38,071 nt of DNA from Cyanobacteria bacterium OH_CBB_238. GTDB taxonomy: Bacteria; Cyanobacteriota; Vampirovibrionia; Gastranaerophilales; Gastranaerophilaceae. Positions 25,615 through 34,630 of this stretch are shown here, one piece after another; position 1 is the first letter of the stretch; every line of letters starts with the position of its first letter. The stretch covers positions 1 through 38,071 of the forward strand of contig JAEYQN010000072.1 in assembly GCA_023409995.1 (NCBI GenBank), in the 5' to 3' direction. Made by a program: the position numbers and the translations under genes. The notes under the pieces are model-generated. The model was not told the DNA's origin. It saw nothing but the letters and a program-made list of their open reading frames with translations, and searched no databases.

Positions 25615-26166
25615 ACATCCCTATACAGAAAGAGACATCTCAAAACTTGAAGTCGGAGATGTCCTTTATTGTCGATGGTCACGTTCTAAATTTTCAAGTA
25701 ATAAATCAATTCATAGGCAAGCCAACAAGAGAAACATTCGTTGGCTTTTTAGATCTGAAATCAACAGCTTTAGTCGGGTATGAAATTATGATGACCGAGA
25801 ATGCTTAAATGTTTTGCAAGCTTTAAAAAACGCCATTATTAATCTTAGAATGATTCCCAAATTGTATATCAAGATAATGGAAGAGCCTTTAAGGCAAAAT
25901 ATTTCCAATTCTGTAATTTTGATGAAGAAGGCTTTCGCGGAGTATATCAAAACTTAGGAATAAAATCCGTATTTACAAAGCCATATAATGCACTAGCAAA
26001 AGTAATTGAAAGATTCTTTAAAGAATTGCAGGAAGAATTGGAGAAAATGATGATTTCATATACAGGAACATCTATTGAAGATAAACCTGCGTGGATGAAA
26101 CGAGGAAAAAACTTCATGTTGATTTACATAAAATTTTTTTTGAACTACAAGAGAGAGATAAAAAAT
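25615..26166 (+). pseudogene. Relic of a second Mu-type transposase
   Basis: Fragments in several frames match the core of the transposase at 6846-8997. About 25624-25806 gives RDISKLEVGDVL, IVDGHVLNFQVINQF and GFLDLKSTALVGYEIMM. About 25868-26110 gives VYQDNGRAFKAKYF, YNALAKVIERFFKELQEELE and SYTGTSIEDKPAWM. A further shifted piece ends near 26166. The N-terminal DNA-binding region and the C-terminal beta-barrel are missing and at least three frame changes plus a stop (near 25807) are present. It is related to, but clearly different from, the other copy, and on the opposite strand. A 26-codon frame at 26165-26245 (MKIFVSSQEELKQE) follows and may be a second relic. The 239 bases before this relic hold no gene I can support. 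Confidence 0.85.
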
Positions 26167-26266
26167 GAAAATATTTGTAAGTTCTCAAGAAGAATTGAAA
26201 CAAGAAGTATGTTTTATTCGCTTAATCTTGACGGTTTCATATTAAATAAAACACAGTATAATGTAT

Positions 26267-27562
26267 TTAAGTTCCAATGTCTTTTCTATAACTGCAGTTA
26301 ACAAAGTTTTTTTCAAAATCAATGCTGTCTAACTGTTCATAAATATCTTCTATTGGTGATTCTGAAGACTTTGCTAGTGATGCTACAATAAGACCGGGCA
26401 TAGCTAATTTATTATCTTCTTTTGGCTTGAGAAAAGAGTGAAACACACTTATACCCGCAGCTTCTAGCTTATTTATTGCATCAAAATTAACTTCAACAGT
26501 TTGTGTTATTGAGTTAGGATAATCATTTGCAACAATATTAATGCAAGCAGCTTTACCAGGTTTCCATTCTAGTTTTAATTTAGATAATTTCTGCTGAATC
26601 ATTGCTTCAATAATATCCACAAAATCATTATTAGAATGAAGTGTAAATAGTGGTCCTTCAGTCAATCCCATACGCATGTTATACTCTAGGCAGTAAACAC
26701 CTTTATCATTAACCATAAGTGCTGAATATATTGCACCTTTATAATTAACTTTATGTCTTCTTAGTGCTTGTTCAAGATTCTTTATGTAAGCTTTTACTTT
26801 CTTTTGATATTTTTCAGGTATTTCAAAAGGGAAGTATTGTCCCATACTGCCTGTATTTAAACCTTTATTTCCATCAAGTCTTAATTTATAGTCTTTAAAT
26901 GGAGGCAGAGACAATAAAGTTTTACCATCCCATAGAGAAATAATGTCAAACTCTATTCCTTCAATGAACTCCTCAATAATAATTTTTTCTTGTACTGGGT
27001 AAACGTCTCCAGAGTTTATTCGTTTGTATGCATCTTCTGTTTCTTCTTCGTTGTGACAAATATAAACGCCAAGTCCTAATGCAGGGCCATTGGCTTTAAC
27101 AACGACTGGATAACCAAAGTTATTTATATTTGCTTTATAATCATTTTCATTATCTACTACAACATAATCAGCGGTTTGTATTTTATTTATGTGCATAAAT
27201 TTTTTGCCGATATCTTTTCTCGTTTCAAGATTTGCCCACTTTTTATTTACGCCGATTGTATTGATTCCGAGGGCTTCGAATGCTTCGATTACACCTTGAG
27301 TGTTATGTTTCCAATCACAAATGAAAACGTCTATATTTTTTCTTTTCGCAAAATCAAGTAATAAACCAATATCTTGTCTTACAGATTCTTGATTTGCAAA
27401 AAATTTATATCCAACGCCACGTTCTTCGAAAAAATCATAACTTGTATATAAGTTTTTTATTCTATGTGACTCTGATATTTTTTTTACCAGAGCATAAGAT
27501 TCAAGTGCGACTCCCCACACTAAAATATTATAGGATTTCCTCTGTCTCTTAAATAAATTCAT
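26267..27562 (-). CDS. PurD-like ATP-grasp enzyme
   Basis: Protein of 431 residues with the fold order of phosphoribosylamine-glycine ligase. The N-terminal domain contains NIDVFICDWKHNTQGVIEAF. In the ATP-grasp core, VVVKANGPALGLGVYIC stands where PurD has its glycine-rich loop, followed by EEFIEGIEFDI and LSLPPFKDYKLRLDGNKG, then LNTGSMGQY and YCLEYNMRMG. A C-terminal domain ends the protein. The usual PurD loop (KADGLAAGKGV type) is changed, which suggests a different substrate or a diverged paralogue. No pur gene is nearby; neighbours are another ATP-grasp protein and radical SAM proteins, so it may join an amino acid or amine to a small molecule or glycan. The weak ribosome site suggests modest expression. 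Confidence 0.78.
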   Translation of the reverse strand: MNLFKRQRKSYNILVWGVALESYALVKKISESHRIKNLYTSYDFFEERGVGYKFFANQESVRQDIGLLLDFAKRKNIDVFICDWKHNTQGVIEAFEALGINTIGVNKKWANLETRKDIGKKFMHINKIQTADYVVVDNENDYKANINNFGYPVVVKANGPALGLGVYICHNEEETEDAYKRINSGDVYPVQEKIIIEEFIEGIEFDIISLWDGKTLLSLPPFKDYKLRLDGNKGLNTGSMGQYFPFEIPEKYQKKVKAYIKNLEQALRRHKVNYKGAIYSALMVNDKGVYCLEYNMRMGLTEGPLFTLHSNNDFVDIIEAMIQQKLSKLKLEWKPGKAACINIVANDYPNSITQTVEVNFDAINKLEAAGISVFHSFLKPKEDNKLAMPGLIVASLAKSSESPIEDIYEQLDSIDFEKNFVNCSYRKDIGT

Positions 27563-27656
27563 GTTTACTTTTCATAACCAAGCTTATACATCATTAAAGA
27601 ACAAGTTTGCATTTGCAACTTTAAAAATTCTTTAAATAAATAAAACGTCCTGTTTT

Positions 27657-27797
27657 CTATAGTGCTGCTTTGGCAACTAAATCATATTCCGGAGTATCAT
27701 CTATTAAAGCATCAAATGCTGCAACGTCATCAGAGCTGACATTTTCTGCTTTGTTAGCATTAGCATCTCCAAAAAAACCTTTAAATAAATCAAACAT
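27657..27797 (-). CDS. Small acidic 46-residue protein, possible peptide substrate
   Basis: ATG at 27797 with ATAGGAT upstream, 46 codons, TAG stop. The N-terminus MFDLFKGFFGDANANK is amphipathic and hydrophobic; the middle is acidic (SSDDVAAFDALIDD) and the end is PEYDLVAKAAL. No signal peptide and no cysteine. It lies between the PurD-like and TupA-like ATP-grasp genes, with three B12-type radical SAM genes upstream on the same strand. It might be a peptide substrate or carrier for these enzymes, but that is only positional inference. Confidence 0.55.
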   Translation of the reverse strand: MFDLFKGFFGDANANKAENVSSDDVAAFDALIDDTPEYDLVAKAAL

Positions 27798-27877
27798 ACT
27801 TTATCCTATTGCAACTTGCTCATCTGAATTATAACACAAAATAGCAACTTGCTTCAATGTTTTCTTAAGAAATATTT

Positions 27878-28783
27878 CTATAATTTTAATAAGTTTCCCC
27901 ATATTTCATCATATTTTACGGGATTAAAAGTCATAAAGCCACTTGAGGGTGTAAATGTCATTTCAGAAAGATATATATCTTCGCCTTTTAGCATAAAGTC
28001 TACTCTTACATATTTAAAATCTCTTGACAAAATTTTTGAGAATTCTAACATTTTGGGTAGCACAACAGGTGCATCAATTGCCTCTCCTAAATATGGCTGT
28101 TCAGAGTGACAAAAGTCTAACTTTTTCCATTCTGTATCATAAATTGTTATATAACTACTTTCTTGTGCTTTATCCACTATGACTTTATAGTAATCAATAA
28201 ACATTGGTTTGCCGTTGAAACAGTGTACTTTGTAATTTAGATCATAATTTGAAAAAGAATCGCAAATGTTTTCTTCTACATAAACTTTTCTATTTATATT
28301 TTTATACTGAAGCTCAAACCCAGATTGAAAAGCGTGATTTTTTTCGAGATAACGATTAAATGCATTTTTTATAATTTTATATTTTAGGTTATCTTTGCTG
28401 TTTAGCATTTTTTCTTTGTTTTCAATAAATACATGTTGGCGCCAGGCATGATTGGTTTTGATTACAAATTTATCTGGACATATAGAAAAATCAAGTTTTT
28501 CAAAACAGTCGGCAATGGTATATACTTGAGGGAATTTTATTTCAGGTATTTTTTCTGTTGCATAATCGCGCACCAATAATTTATCTGCCAAAGTGGCTTT
28601 TATCGGTAAGTTATCATAGAGTTTTAGCCATTGAATTTTTTCAGTAAAAAGTTTGGGGTTTCTTAAGTTCAAACTATGCCCCATTTTTTCTTTATAAATT
28701 TTTTTTAAATATATTGGATACAGTACTGGTGGTATTTTTTCAAAAAAATCATTGCTATTCTTTTTTCTGTTTTGCCAAAACAT
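27878..28783 (-). CDS. TupA-like ATP-grasp protein
   Basis: Protein of 301 residues with the TupA-like ATP-grasp pattern. LRNPKLFTEKIQWLKLYD and ADKLLVRDYATEKI in the N-terminal half, FVIKTNHAWRQHVF as the nucleotide-binding strand, and KYVRVDFMLKGEDIYLSEMT near the C-terminus, where acidic residues bind metal. TupA-like proteins make amide bonds in teichuronopeptide or modify capsule-type glycans. It is 43 bases after the upstream radical SAM gene, and the small peptide gene follows. Probably a cytoplasmic ligase; acceptor and amino acid unknown. Confidence 0.85.
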   Translation of the reverse strand: MFWQNRKKNSNDFFEKIPPVLYPIYLKKIYKEKMGHSLNLRNPKLFTEKIQWLKLYDNLPIKATLADKLLVRDYATEKIPEIKFPQVYTIADCFEKLDFSICPDKFVIKTNHAWRQHVFIENKEKMLNSKDNLKYKIIKNAFNRYLEKNHAFQSGFELQYKNINRKVYVEENICDSFSNYDLNYKVHCFNGKPMFIDYYKVIVDKAQESSYITIYDTEWKKLDFCHSEQPYLGEAIDAPVVLPKMLEFSKILSRDFKYVRVDFMLKGEDIYLSEMTFTPSSGFMTFNPVKYDEIWGNLLKL

Positions 28784-28825
28784 TTGATTATTAACCTCTA
28801 ATAGTATTTAACTAATTTATTATTT

Positions 28826-30613
28826 TTAGTTTTTTAATTTTATTTTATAAACTGATTCATATTCTTTTTTGATCGCCTCGTAAGTTGCTTTTATGCTTTT
28901 GTCTTTGGGTTTTATATGTCTGAAAACTTTTGCGTGATGCTTTCTTCTGAGTTCTAAAAGTTGCTTGAGATAGATAATTCTTTTTTCCATAAATGGAGCC
29001 TCATACTTATATGTATATGAAAATTCTTCTTCATCTGTATATTCATTTAGTTGATATTTTTGTGGGGTTAACAACATTGTGGAATTTTTTCGTAGCTGGA
29101 AAGAGAACATTTGTAGTCTATCTATGTATTTATCGTACTTATGACAAAAATCCACAGTCTGCTTCATTTCTTCTTCAGTTTCTGTTGGAAAGCCTAGCAT
29201 TATGCCGACAGAGTTTTTAATTCCTATCTTATGGGAATTTACAAGGATATTTTTTCTTTCTTTTAAATCTATCCCTTTATTCATAAGTCCCATTATTCGT
29301 TCCGACTCAGCTTCATATCCCCAAAAGGCACCACGAAGTCCAGATTTGTACAGTTTTTTAAGCAGTTTTGGCGTGAAATTTTCCAAACGCAGAAAGGCAT
29401 TGTATACAATTTTTAATTTTCTTTTTAATATTTCATCTGCAAACCTGTCAAAATATTGAGGATTTATAGCATCATCCAAAATTTGAAAAGCATATATATT
29501 GTACTTCTTTATCATGTTTTCAATTATGTCAACAGCTTGTTCAGGAGTTCTAATTAGATAAAAGCCTTTACCTGTATAGGCTGTGCAAAATGCACACTTA
29601 TGCCAATAACAACCTTTTGTGAACTGAACAGGTAAATACATATAGTTGTTCCAGTATTGATCAATCTTATAGCCTTCATATGATGGTTCTTTTATTGTAG
29701 CTATACTTTCAATTTTTTTAGGTTCATTCTTTTGTATTACACCATTACTATCTCTATATAATAATCCTGAAACTTCTTCTTTTGGGAGCTTTCCATCAAT
29801 ATAGTGGGCATATTGGACTATGGAGTTTTCACCTTCTCCGATCAAGACATCATCTGCAAAAATATCAAAAAAATCCCGATATTTCTTTAAAATGTCAGGA
29901 TTTGAATACAAAATATGTCCACCTGCTAATATTTTTGCGTTTGTTTTTTCTTTCAGTATACGCAGTAATGTGAAGGAAATAAAAAATTGAACTTCTGATG
30001 GAATTGATACGCCTATAAAATCATAGTTCTCAGCTGCGAATTCGGACGCTTTCTTTGAAAAATAATCTATATACATATTTTCAGATATATTGTTTGTCCA
30101 ATCTTTTATATCTGGATAATTTAGGGTATGGTTTTTCCCAGGGAGGAATGAGGAAGGATAATAACATAGTCCTATGATTCGTTTTGCGAGGCTTATAGTA
30201 TTTGTAATTAAATTATCTGGTATGCAATCATCATCAGGTAGCAATTTAATGTAGTTGACTGCTTCATCAATATCTCTAGTAACCTGTGTTAATAAATGTT
30301 GATTTTCATTACTAAAGAGTTTTTCTAGTAAAAGCTTTTTAGTTTGAAAATCTGATTTACTTGGTTTGAATCCGGTTGACTCTTCAGGAGCTGACATAAT
30401 TTGATCGTCAATATGCTCATATGTTTCCTGAAGTTTACTAATGGCGAGCTCTAAATTTTTTCTCGTTAAAATGTAATTATTAAATTCAAGATTTAAGTCG
30501 AGGCCTGTAGCATCAATGTTGTGAGCACGCAATTGTCCCACTAATAGTGGTACGGAAAGATAAGGATTCCGGCACGGTGACACATATGGCGGAAATATTA
30601 GTAATGCGCGCAT
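28826..30613 (-). CDS. B12-type radical SAM protein, tandem copy A
   Basis: Protein of 595 residues. N-terminal B12-binding-like region starting MRALLIFPPYVSPCRNPYLS with QLRAHNIDATGLDLN, and a second part with DVLIGEGENSIV. The radical SAM domain has the cluster motif KGCYWHKCAFC, with spacing CX4CX2C (C335, C340, C343) as in part of the B12-binding group. FWGYEAESERIMGLMNKGID follows, typical of the family. No DxHxxG cobalt-ligand motif is obvious. It lies 43 bases before the TupA-like gene. The chemistry (often methylation or rearrangement of lipids, hopanoids or natural products) is not predictable here. Confidence 0.88.
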   Translation of the reverse strand: MRALLIFPPYVSPCRNPYLSVPLLVGQLRAHNIDATGLDLNLEFNNYILTRKNLELAISKLQETYEHIDDQIMSAPEESTGFKPSKSDFQTKKLLLEKLFSNENQHLLTQVTRDIDEAVNYIKLLPDDDCIPDNLITNTISLAKRIIGLCYYPSSFLPGKNHTLNYPDIKDWTNNISENMYIDYFSKKASEFAAENYDFIGVSIPSEVQFFISFTLLRILKEKTNAKILAGGHILYSNPDILKKYRDFFDIFADDVLIGEGENSIVQYAHYIDGKLPKEEVSGLLYRDSNGVIQKNEPKKIESIATIKEPSYEGYKIDQYWNNYMYLPVQFTKGCYWHKCAFCTAYTGKGFYLIRTPEQAVDIIENMIKKYNIYAFQILDDAINPQYFDRFADEILKRKLKIVYNAFLRLENFTPKLLKKLYKSGLRGAFWGYEAESERIMGLMNKGIDLKERKNILVNSHKIGIKNSVGIMLGFPTETEEEMKQTVDFCHKYDKYIDRLQMFSFQLRKNSTMLLTPQKYQLNEYTDEEEFSYTYKYEAPFMEKRIIYLKQLLELRRKHHAKVFRHIKPKDKSIKATYEAIKKEYESVYKIKLKN

Positions 30614-30721
30614 TTATTTTTATAGCTTTCTATAGGCTACAGAACCTATGTTATTAATACTTTATAGTAAATACTTTGTCAAAACAATATTTCTACAGAC
30701 AAAGATTATTGATTTTAGTTC

Positions 30722-32509
30722 CTATTTCTTCATTCTTTTGAACACTTTAAGTGGATAATGTGACAAATAATATAAAAGGTATTCATCAGGGCCACAAGTT
30801 GTCCAAAATCTTCGTGCAGTTTTTCTTTTTAATTTAAAATACAGTTCTTCTGCTTTAGGTCCATAATTCTTGTCTGCAACATAATCGTATGTTGGATAAA
30901 ACTCCTGTGAATCTGTTATTTCACTAATATTCAATTCTTGCTGCATTTTATTTAATGGAGCATAGCGTGAAAATTCAAATTTACCCAAAGCAAAAGAGTG
31001 AATTATGTCTTCATTTTGTGCAATCGTATTAATTGTTTGAATTATTTCATCTTCTGTTTCTGTCGGAAATTGGGCTATTGCAAAAATTCGATTCCAAATG
31101 CCTGCTTTTTCAGACATCTTTAAGATTTCAAGTCTCTTACTCGAATCAATACCTTTGTTCATTAACTTCATAATTCTTTCTGAAGTCGCTTCATATCCCC
31201 ATTGAATGGCTACAACCCCGGCTTTATGAAATTTATTTAGCAATTCTTGCGTGAATGCTTTTTCAAGTCTAAAAAAACAATAAATTTTTATATCTAATTT
31301 TTGCTCAATTATTCTGTCACATAATTCTTCAAAATAATCTAATCTCAATGCTTCATCAACAAATTCAAAAAGCCTTATGTTGTAGGTGTTTTTCAAATAG
31401 AGTATTTCGTTCATTAATTTGTCAATAGAATAAATAGAATAAATTGGTCGACCATAACTATAATCACAAAAGGTGCATTTATTCCAATAACAGCCTTTGG
31501 AACTTTGAATTGTGAAATAAACTTCGGGAGCCCAGTATTTTGTAAAATCTAATCCTTTTAAAGATGGCAAAGCTCGATTCTCTATGTCTGTATAAATTTT
31601 TACTTCGTTTTGTATGATCTTTCCCGTATTGTTTTTGTATATTAGGTTTGATACTTGAGATATATCAATTTTCCCATCTATATATTTTGCATATTCAACG
31701 ATAGAATCTTCGCCATCACATACGGCCAACGCATCAATGAAAATATCAAATATTTCAGGATTATTAATGAATGCTTCTTTAACCCGTGTTGGTAAATTAC
31801 CTCCCATAACAACTTTTGTGTTAACTTTTTCTTTTAATAATTTTGATAGGGTTAAAGCTGGTAATAATTCTCTAATTGTTGGCACAGATAGCGCAACACA
31901 AGCATATTGGTCAAAAATTCCTTCTTCGATTTTCTTTGTATAATATTCAAGGTATGGATTTACTGACTCGTTACAACATTGGTATTTAATGTCATTATAA
32001 TTAAATGTAAATAATTCTTTTTTTAATTTTATTGAGTTTGATATGCAAGGACAAAAGGGAAGTACTGCCAGGTTGAAAGCATTTTCTAAGGTTTTATGGG
32101 CTTTTTTAAATTTGTTCGGATTGTAAAAATCTTTTTTGGATTTCATTATGGCAACTGCATTGTCTATTTCTTTTATTGTTTTTTCATATATTTTTCTGTT
32201 CTGCGCTAAATCTTGTTTTATGTAAACCTGTTTTATTATTTGAATTTTATCTTCCAGTGAGTATGTGTCAAAATTCTGTATAGATAACTTGCCGTTAAAG
32301 TTTAATTGTGGCACTTTTAATATCGTTTCTGCCTTTTGAAGTGAATTGGTTAAAAATGATTTTTGCATAATATAGTCAAAAAATTCTGCATTTAAATCAA
32401 GACAATTTGCATTATATCCGGATGCTTCTAATTGACCAGCTAATAATGGAGCTGATAAATAAGGGCTTATTGGTGAAGAATATGGCGGAAATACAATTAA
32501 AACATTCAT
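30722..32509 (-). CDS. B12-type radical SAM protein, tandem copy B
   Basis: Also 595 residues and clearly a paralogue of copy A: MNVLIVFPPYSSPISPYLSA, LLAGQLEASGYNANCLDLN, CDGEDSIVEYAKYIDGK, cluster motif KGCYWNKCTFC (CX4CX2C), QWGYEATSERIMKLMNKGID. The two proteins differ widely in the insert between about 45 and 180. A 108-base gap separates the genes, so they may be in one transcript. Cytoplasmic, needs SAM and probably cobalamin. The duplication suggests two successive or related steps on one substrate. Confidence 0.88.
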   Translation of the reverse strand: MNVLIVFPPYSSPISPYLSAPLLAGQLEASGYNANCLDLNAEFFDYIMQKSFLTNSLQKAETILKVPQLNFNGKLSIQNFDTYSLEDKIQIIKQVYIKQDLAQNRKIYEKTIKEIDNAVAIMKSKKDFYNPNKFKKAHKTLENAFNLAVLPFCPCISNSIKLKKELFTFNYNDIKYQCCNESVNPYLEYYTKKIEEGIFDQYACVALSVPTIRELLPALTLSKLLKEKVNTKVVMGGNLPTRVKEAFINNPEIFDIFIDALAVCDGEDSIVEYAKYIDGKIDISQVSNLIYKNNTGKIIQNEVKIYTDIENRALPSLKGLDFTKYWAPEVYFTIQSSKGCYWNKCTFCDYSYGRPIYSIYSIDKLMNEILYLKNTYNIRLFEFVDEALRLDYFEELCDRIIEQKLDIKIYCFFRLEKAFTQELLNKFHKAGVVAIQWGYEATSERIMKLMNKGIDSSKRLEILKMSEKAGIWNRIFAIAQFPTETEDEIIQTINTIAQNEDIIHSFALGKFEFSRYAPLNKMQQELNISEITDSQEFYPTYDYVADKNYGPKAEELYFKLKRKTARRFWTTCGPDEYLLYYLSHYPLKVFKRMKK

Positions 32510-32708
32510 AACTATTCTCAGTTTTTATATTGTACATAATATATCATAAATCATTAGGTTTAAAACAAATTCTTAATGCTACAAAACGTAATTAATATCT
32601 ATCTGTATCTCTGATTGTAGTTATAATTTTCATCTAATAAAATTACACAGTAAGCTTTATATTCAAAAATACTATCTTATTTATATTTAGTTGCTTTTTT
32701 ATAGAAAG

Positions 32709-33137
32709 CTATTCTATGAAGCCTTTTTCTCTTTTGCTGTCTTTGTCAATAAACATTGCCATACCTGTTTTCATTTTTGAGTAGTTATTTAACTTATAGA
32801 AATCTTCTACTCCGGGTCGTGAATACAAAATAATGTTTGTACCTGTCAGTTGATTATGAAGTTCTTCAATAATTAATTTGCCAATCCCTCTTTTCTGATA
32901 TTCTGGCAATACGGCAATATCATAAAGTGCTGATTCACTTACTCCATCAGAGATCGCTCTTCCAACACCAACCATTAATGAATTATCAAAAATAAAAACT
33001 TTTGCATAACTGTTTTGAAAGGCTTTTTGGGTCAAGTCAATCGTCTTGGATGCAAGCCCGGCTTTTTCAATTACATTTTTTACTGAGGACCAATTTATAT
33101 TAGTGATACTTTTTTGTACTGCGAATTCTTTTTTCAT
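32709..33137 (-). CDS. GNAT-family N-acetyltransferase
   Basis: Protein of 142 residues from the ATG at 33137; an in-frame TTG at 33185 would add 16 residues, but neither has a good ribosome site. The acetyl-CoA binding motif is clear: YDIAVLPEYQKRGIGKLIIEEL (motif A, QKRGIG loop; written in two overlapping parts YDIAVLPEYQKRG and QKRGIGKLI). GVEDFYKLNNY is motif B. Acetylates an amine, possibly on an amino sugar of the surrounding cluster. It lies between two B12-type radical SAM genes. Confidence 0.85.
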   Translation of the reverse strand: MKKEFAVQKSITNINWSSVKNVIEKAGLASKTIDLTQKAFQNSYAKVFIFDNSLMVGVGRAISDGVSESALYDIAVLPEYQKRGIGKLIIEELHNQLTGTNIILYSRPGVEDFYKLNNYSKMKTGMAMFIDKDSKREKGFIE

Positions 33138-33204
33138 AGTTTTATTTGTATTCTGTTTTTTGCTAAAAACATTGCCTGCAAGCAATAGTTCTGTGTATAT
33201 TAAC

Positions 33205-34584
33205 TTAAGTGTTTTTTTTGAAAAAGCTTATTAATTTGTATGCGCTCAATCGTTTTAATATATATGATAATTGACTGATCTTTATAAGTGAAAGTAATTT
33301 CAGCAACCTAACAGGCTTGCTGTAGAATTTTTTACTGGCTTTTTCTAATATAGTAGATAATTCTTCTTTTGAGAATTCTGGATTTTTAATGGTTGGAACT
33401 TTAGATGAACTAGTTGTGAAATTAGGTGTAAATTTTCCGCTAAGGTTTTTCCATAGCTCACTGCCCGGTAATAGTTCAAGTATTTCCAAATTTAATCTGT
33501 CTAGTGCAAGTTTATCAATAAAATTTAAAGTGTTTTTCAATGATTCTCGTGTTTCGCAGTGGTGCCCAATAATAAAATTTCCCTGAACTACTATTTTTGC
33601 TCGTTTTAAACAATTAATGCCTCGTTCTATTTCTTCTAGAGTCTCTGATTTGTTTATAGACATTAGCATTTTTTCATCACCACTCTCAACGCCAACAGCA
33701 ACGTAGTAGCATCCTGCTTTCTTAAGTGACTTACATATTTCATCATCAAGTTTATCTGCACGGAGTCCATTTGGACACGACCAAGGTAATCCTATTTTCC
33801 TATCTATATATTTCTGGCAAAATTCTAAGAGAAATTCTTTTCGTAAGGCTAAATTATCATCAACTATTTGAATTTCTTTTATATTGAACCTGTCTTTTAA
33901 GTATTGTGCTTCATCAAGAATTTTATCAACTGATCGAAAACGAACTTTTCTACCATAGAATGCTGGACTTGCGCAAAAAATGCAGTTATAAGGACAACCT
34001 CTTGACGTCATAATTGTTCCAATAGGAAATCCCTTAGCAAAGGCTCCATGCGGCGCCTTAGGTAATAAGTCAGGTCGTAGTTGTTCCCAGTCTGGCATTG
34101 GTATTTCATCCAAGTCTTCAACTTGTTTTGCAAACAGAAATTTTTCTTCATCAGAAGATAAGTCAGATATTGTATAAATTCCTTGAATTCCTTCGGGGTT
34201 GAGGTTTTGTTTTATTAATTCTTTTACTGCAATTTCGCCCTCTCCGCAAACGACAAAGTCGGCATTTGAATCGTTTAGTGTTGAATATGGCAAAAATGTT
34301 GGGTGAACTCCACCTAAAAATGTTTTGAAACCATTATTTTTTATTAATTTTGCAAGATTCACACTCTCATGATAAAAGGCAGAAATTGAAGTAATACCAA
34401 CTAAATCAGGCTGTTCCTTTTTTAAAAATTCTAAAACCATTTCATTGTCTAAGTTATCTCTAAGTGCATCAACAATTTTAGCCTCACAGCCATTTTCTTT
34501 TATGACTGAAGCAAGATAGCCCAGACTTAAGGAAGGGGAAAATATAAAGGAGTCATAATATGGTCTTATTAAAACAATTTTCAT
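33205..34584 (-). CDS. B12-binding radical SAM protein
   Basis: Protein of 459 residues when started at ATG 34584 (MKIVLIRPYY); longer starts at 34593 and 34611 are possible, and no clear ribosome site distinguishes them. The N-terminal cobalamin-binding domain spans about 1-140 with LGYLASVIKENGCEAKIVDA, VGITSISAFYHESVNLA and GGVHPTFLP. The radical SAM motif is RGCPYNCIFC (CX3CX2C), followed by FRSVDKILDEAQYL and VAVGVESGDEKMLMSINK. The C-terminus is basic and helical. The gene is not a close copy of the tandem 595-residue pair. Divergent from the membrane protein at 34631; TATAAT-like sequence between them may serve as a promoter. Confidence 0.9.
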   Translation of the reverse strand: MKIVLIRPYYDSFIFSPSLSLGYLASVIKENGCEAKIVDALRDNLDNEMVLEFLKKEQPDLVGITSISAFYHESVNLAKLIKNNGFKTFLGGVHPTFLPYSTLNDSNADFVVCGEGEIAVKELIKQNLNPEGIQGIYTISDLSSDEEKFLFAKQVEDLDEIPMPDWEQLRPDLLPKAPHGAFAKGFPIGTIMTSRGCPYNCIFCASPAFYGRKVRFRSVDKILDEAQYLKDRFNIKEIQIVDDNLALRKEFLLEFCQKYIDRKIGLPWSCPNGLRADKLDDEICKSLKKAGCYYVAVGVESGDEKMLMSINKSETLEEIERGINCLKRAKIVVQGNFIIGHHCETRESLKNTLNFIDKLALDRLNLEILELLPGSELWKNLSGKFTPNFTTSSSKVPTIKNPEFSKEELSTILEKASKKFYSKPVRLLKLLSLIKISQLSYILKRLSAYKLISFFKKNT

Positions 34585-34630
34585 CGCTATCATTATAGTA
34601 TAAAGACCCATTTTATGATAATTTTGTTTT

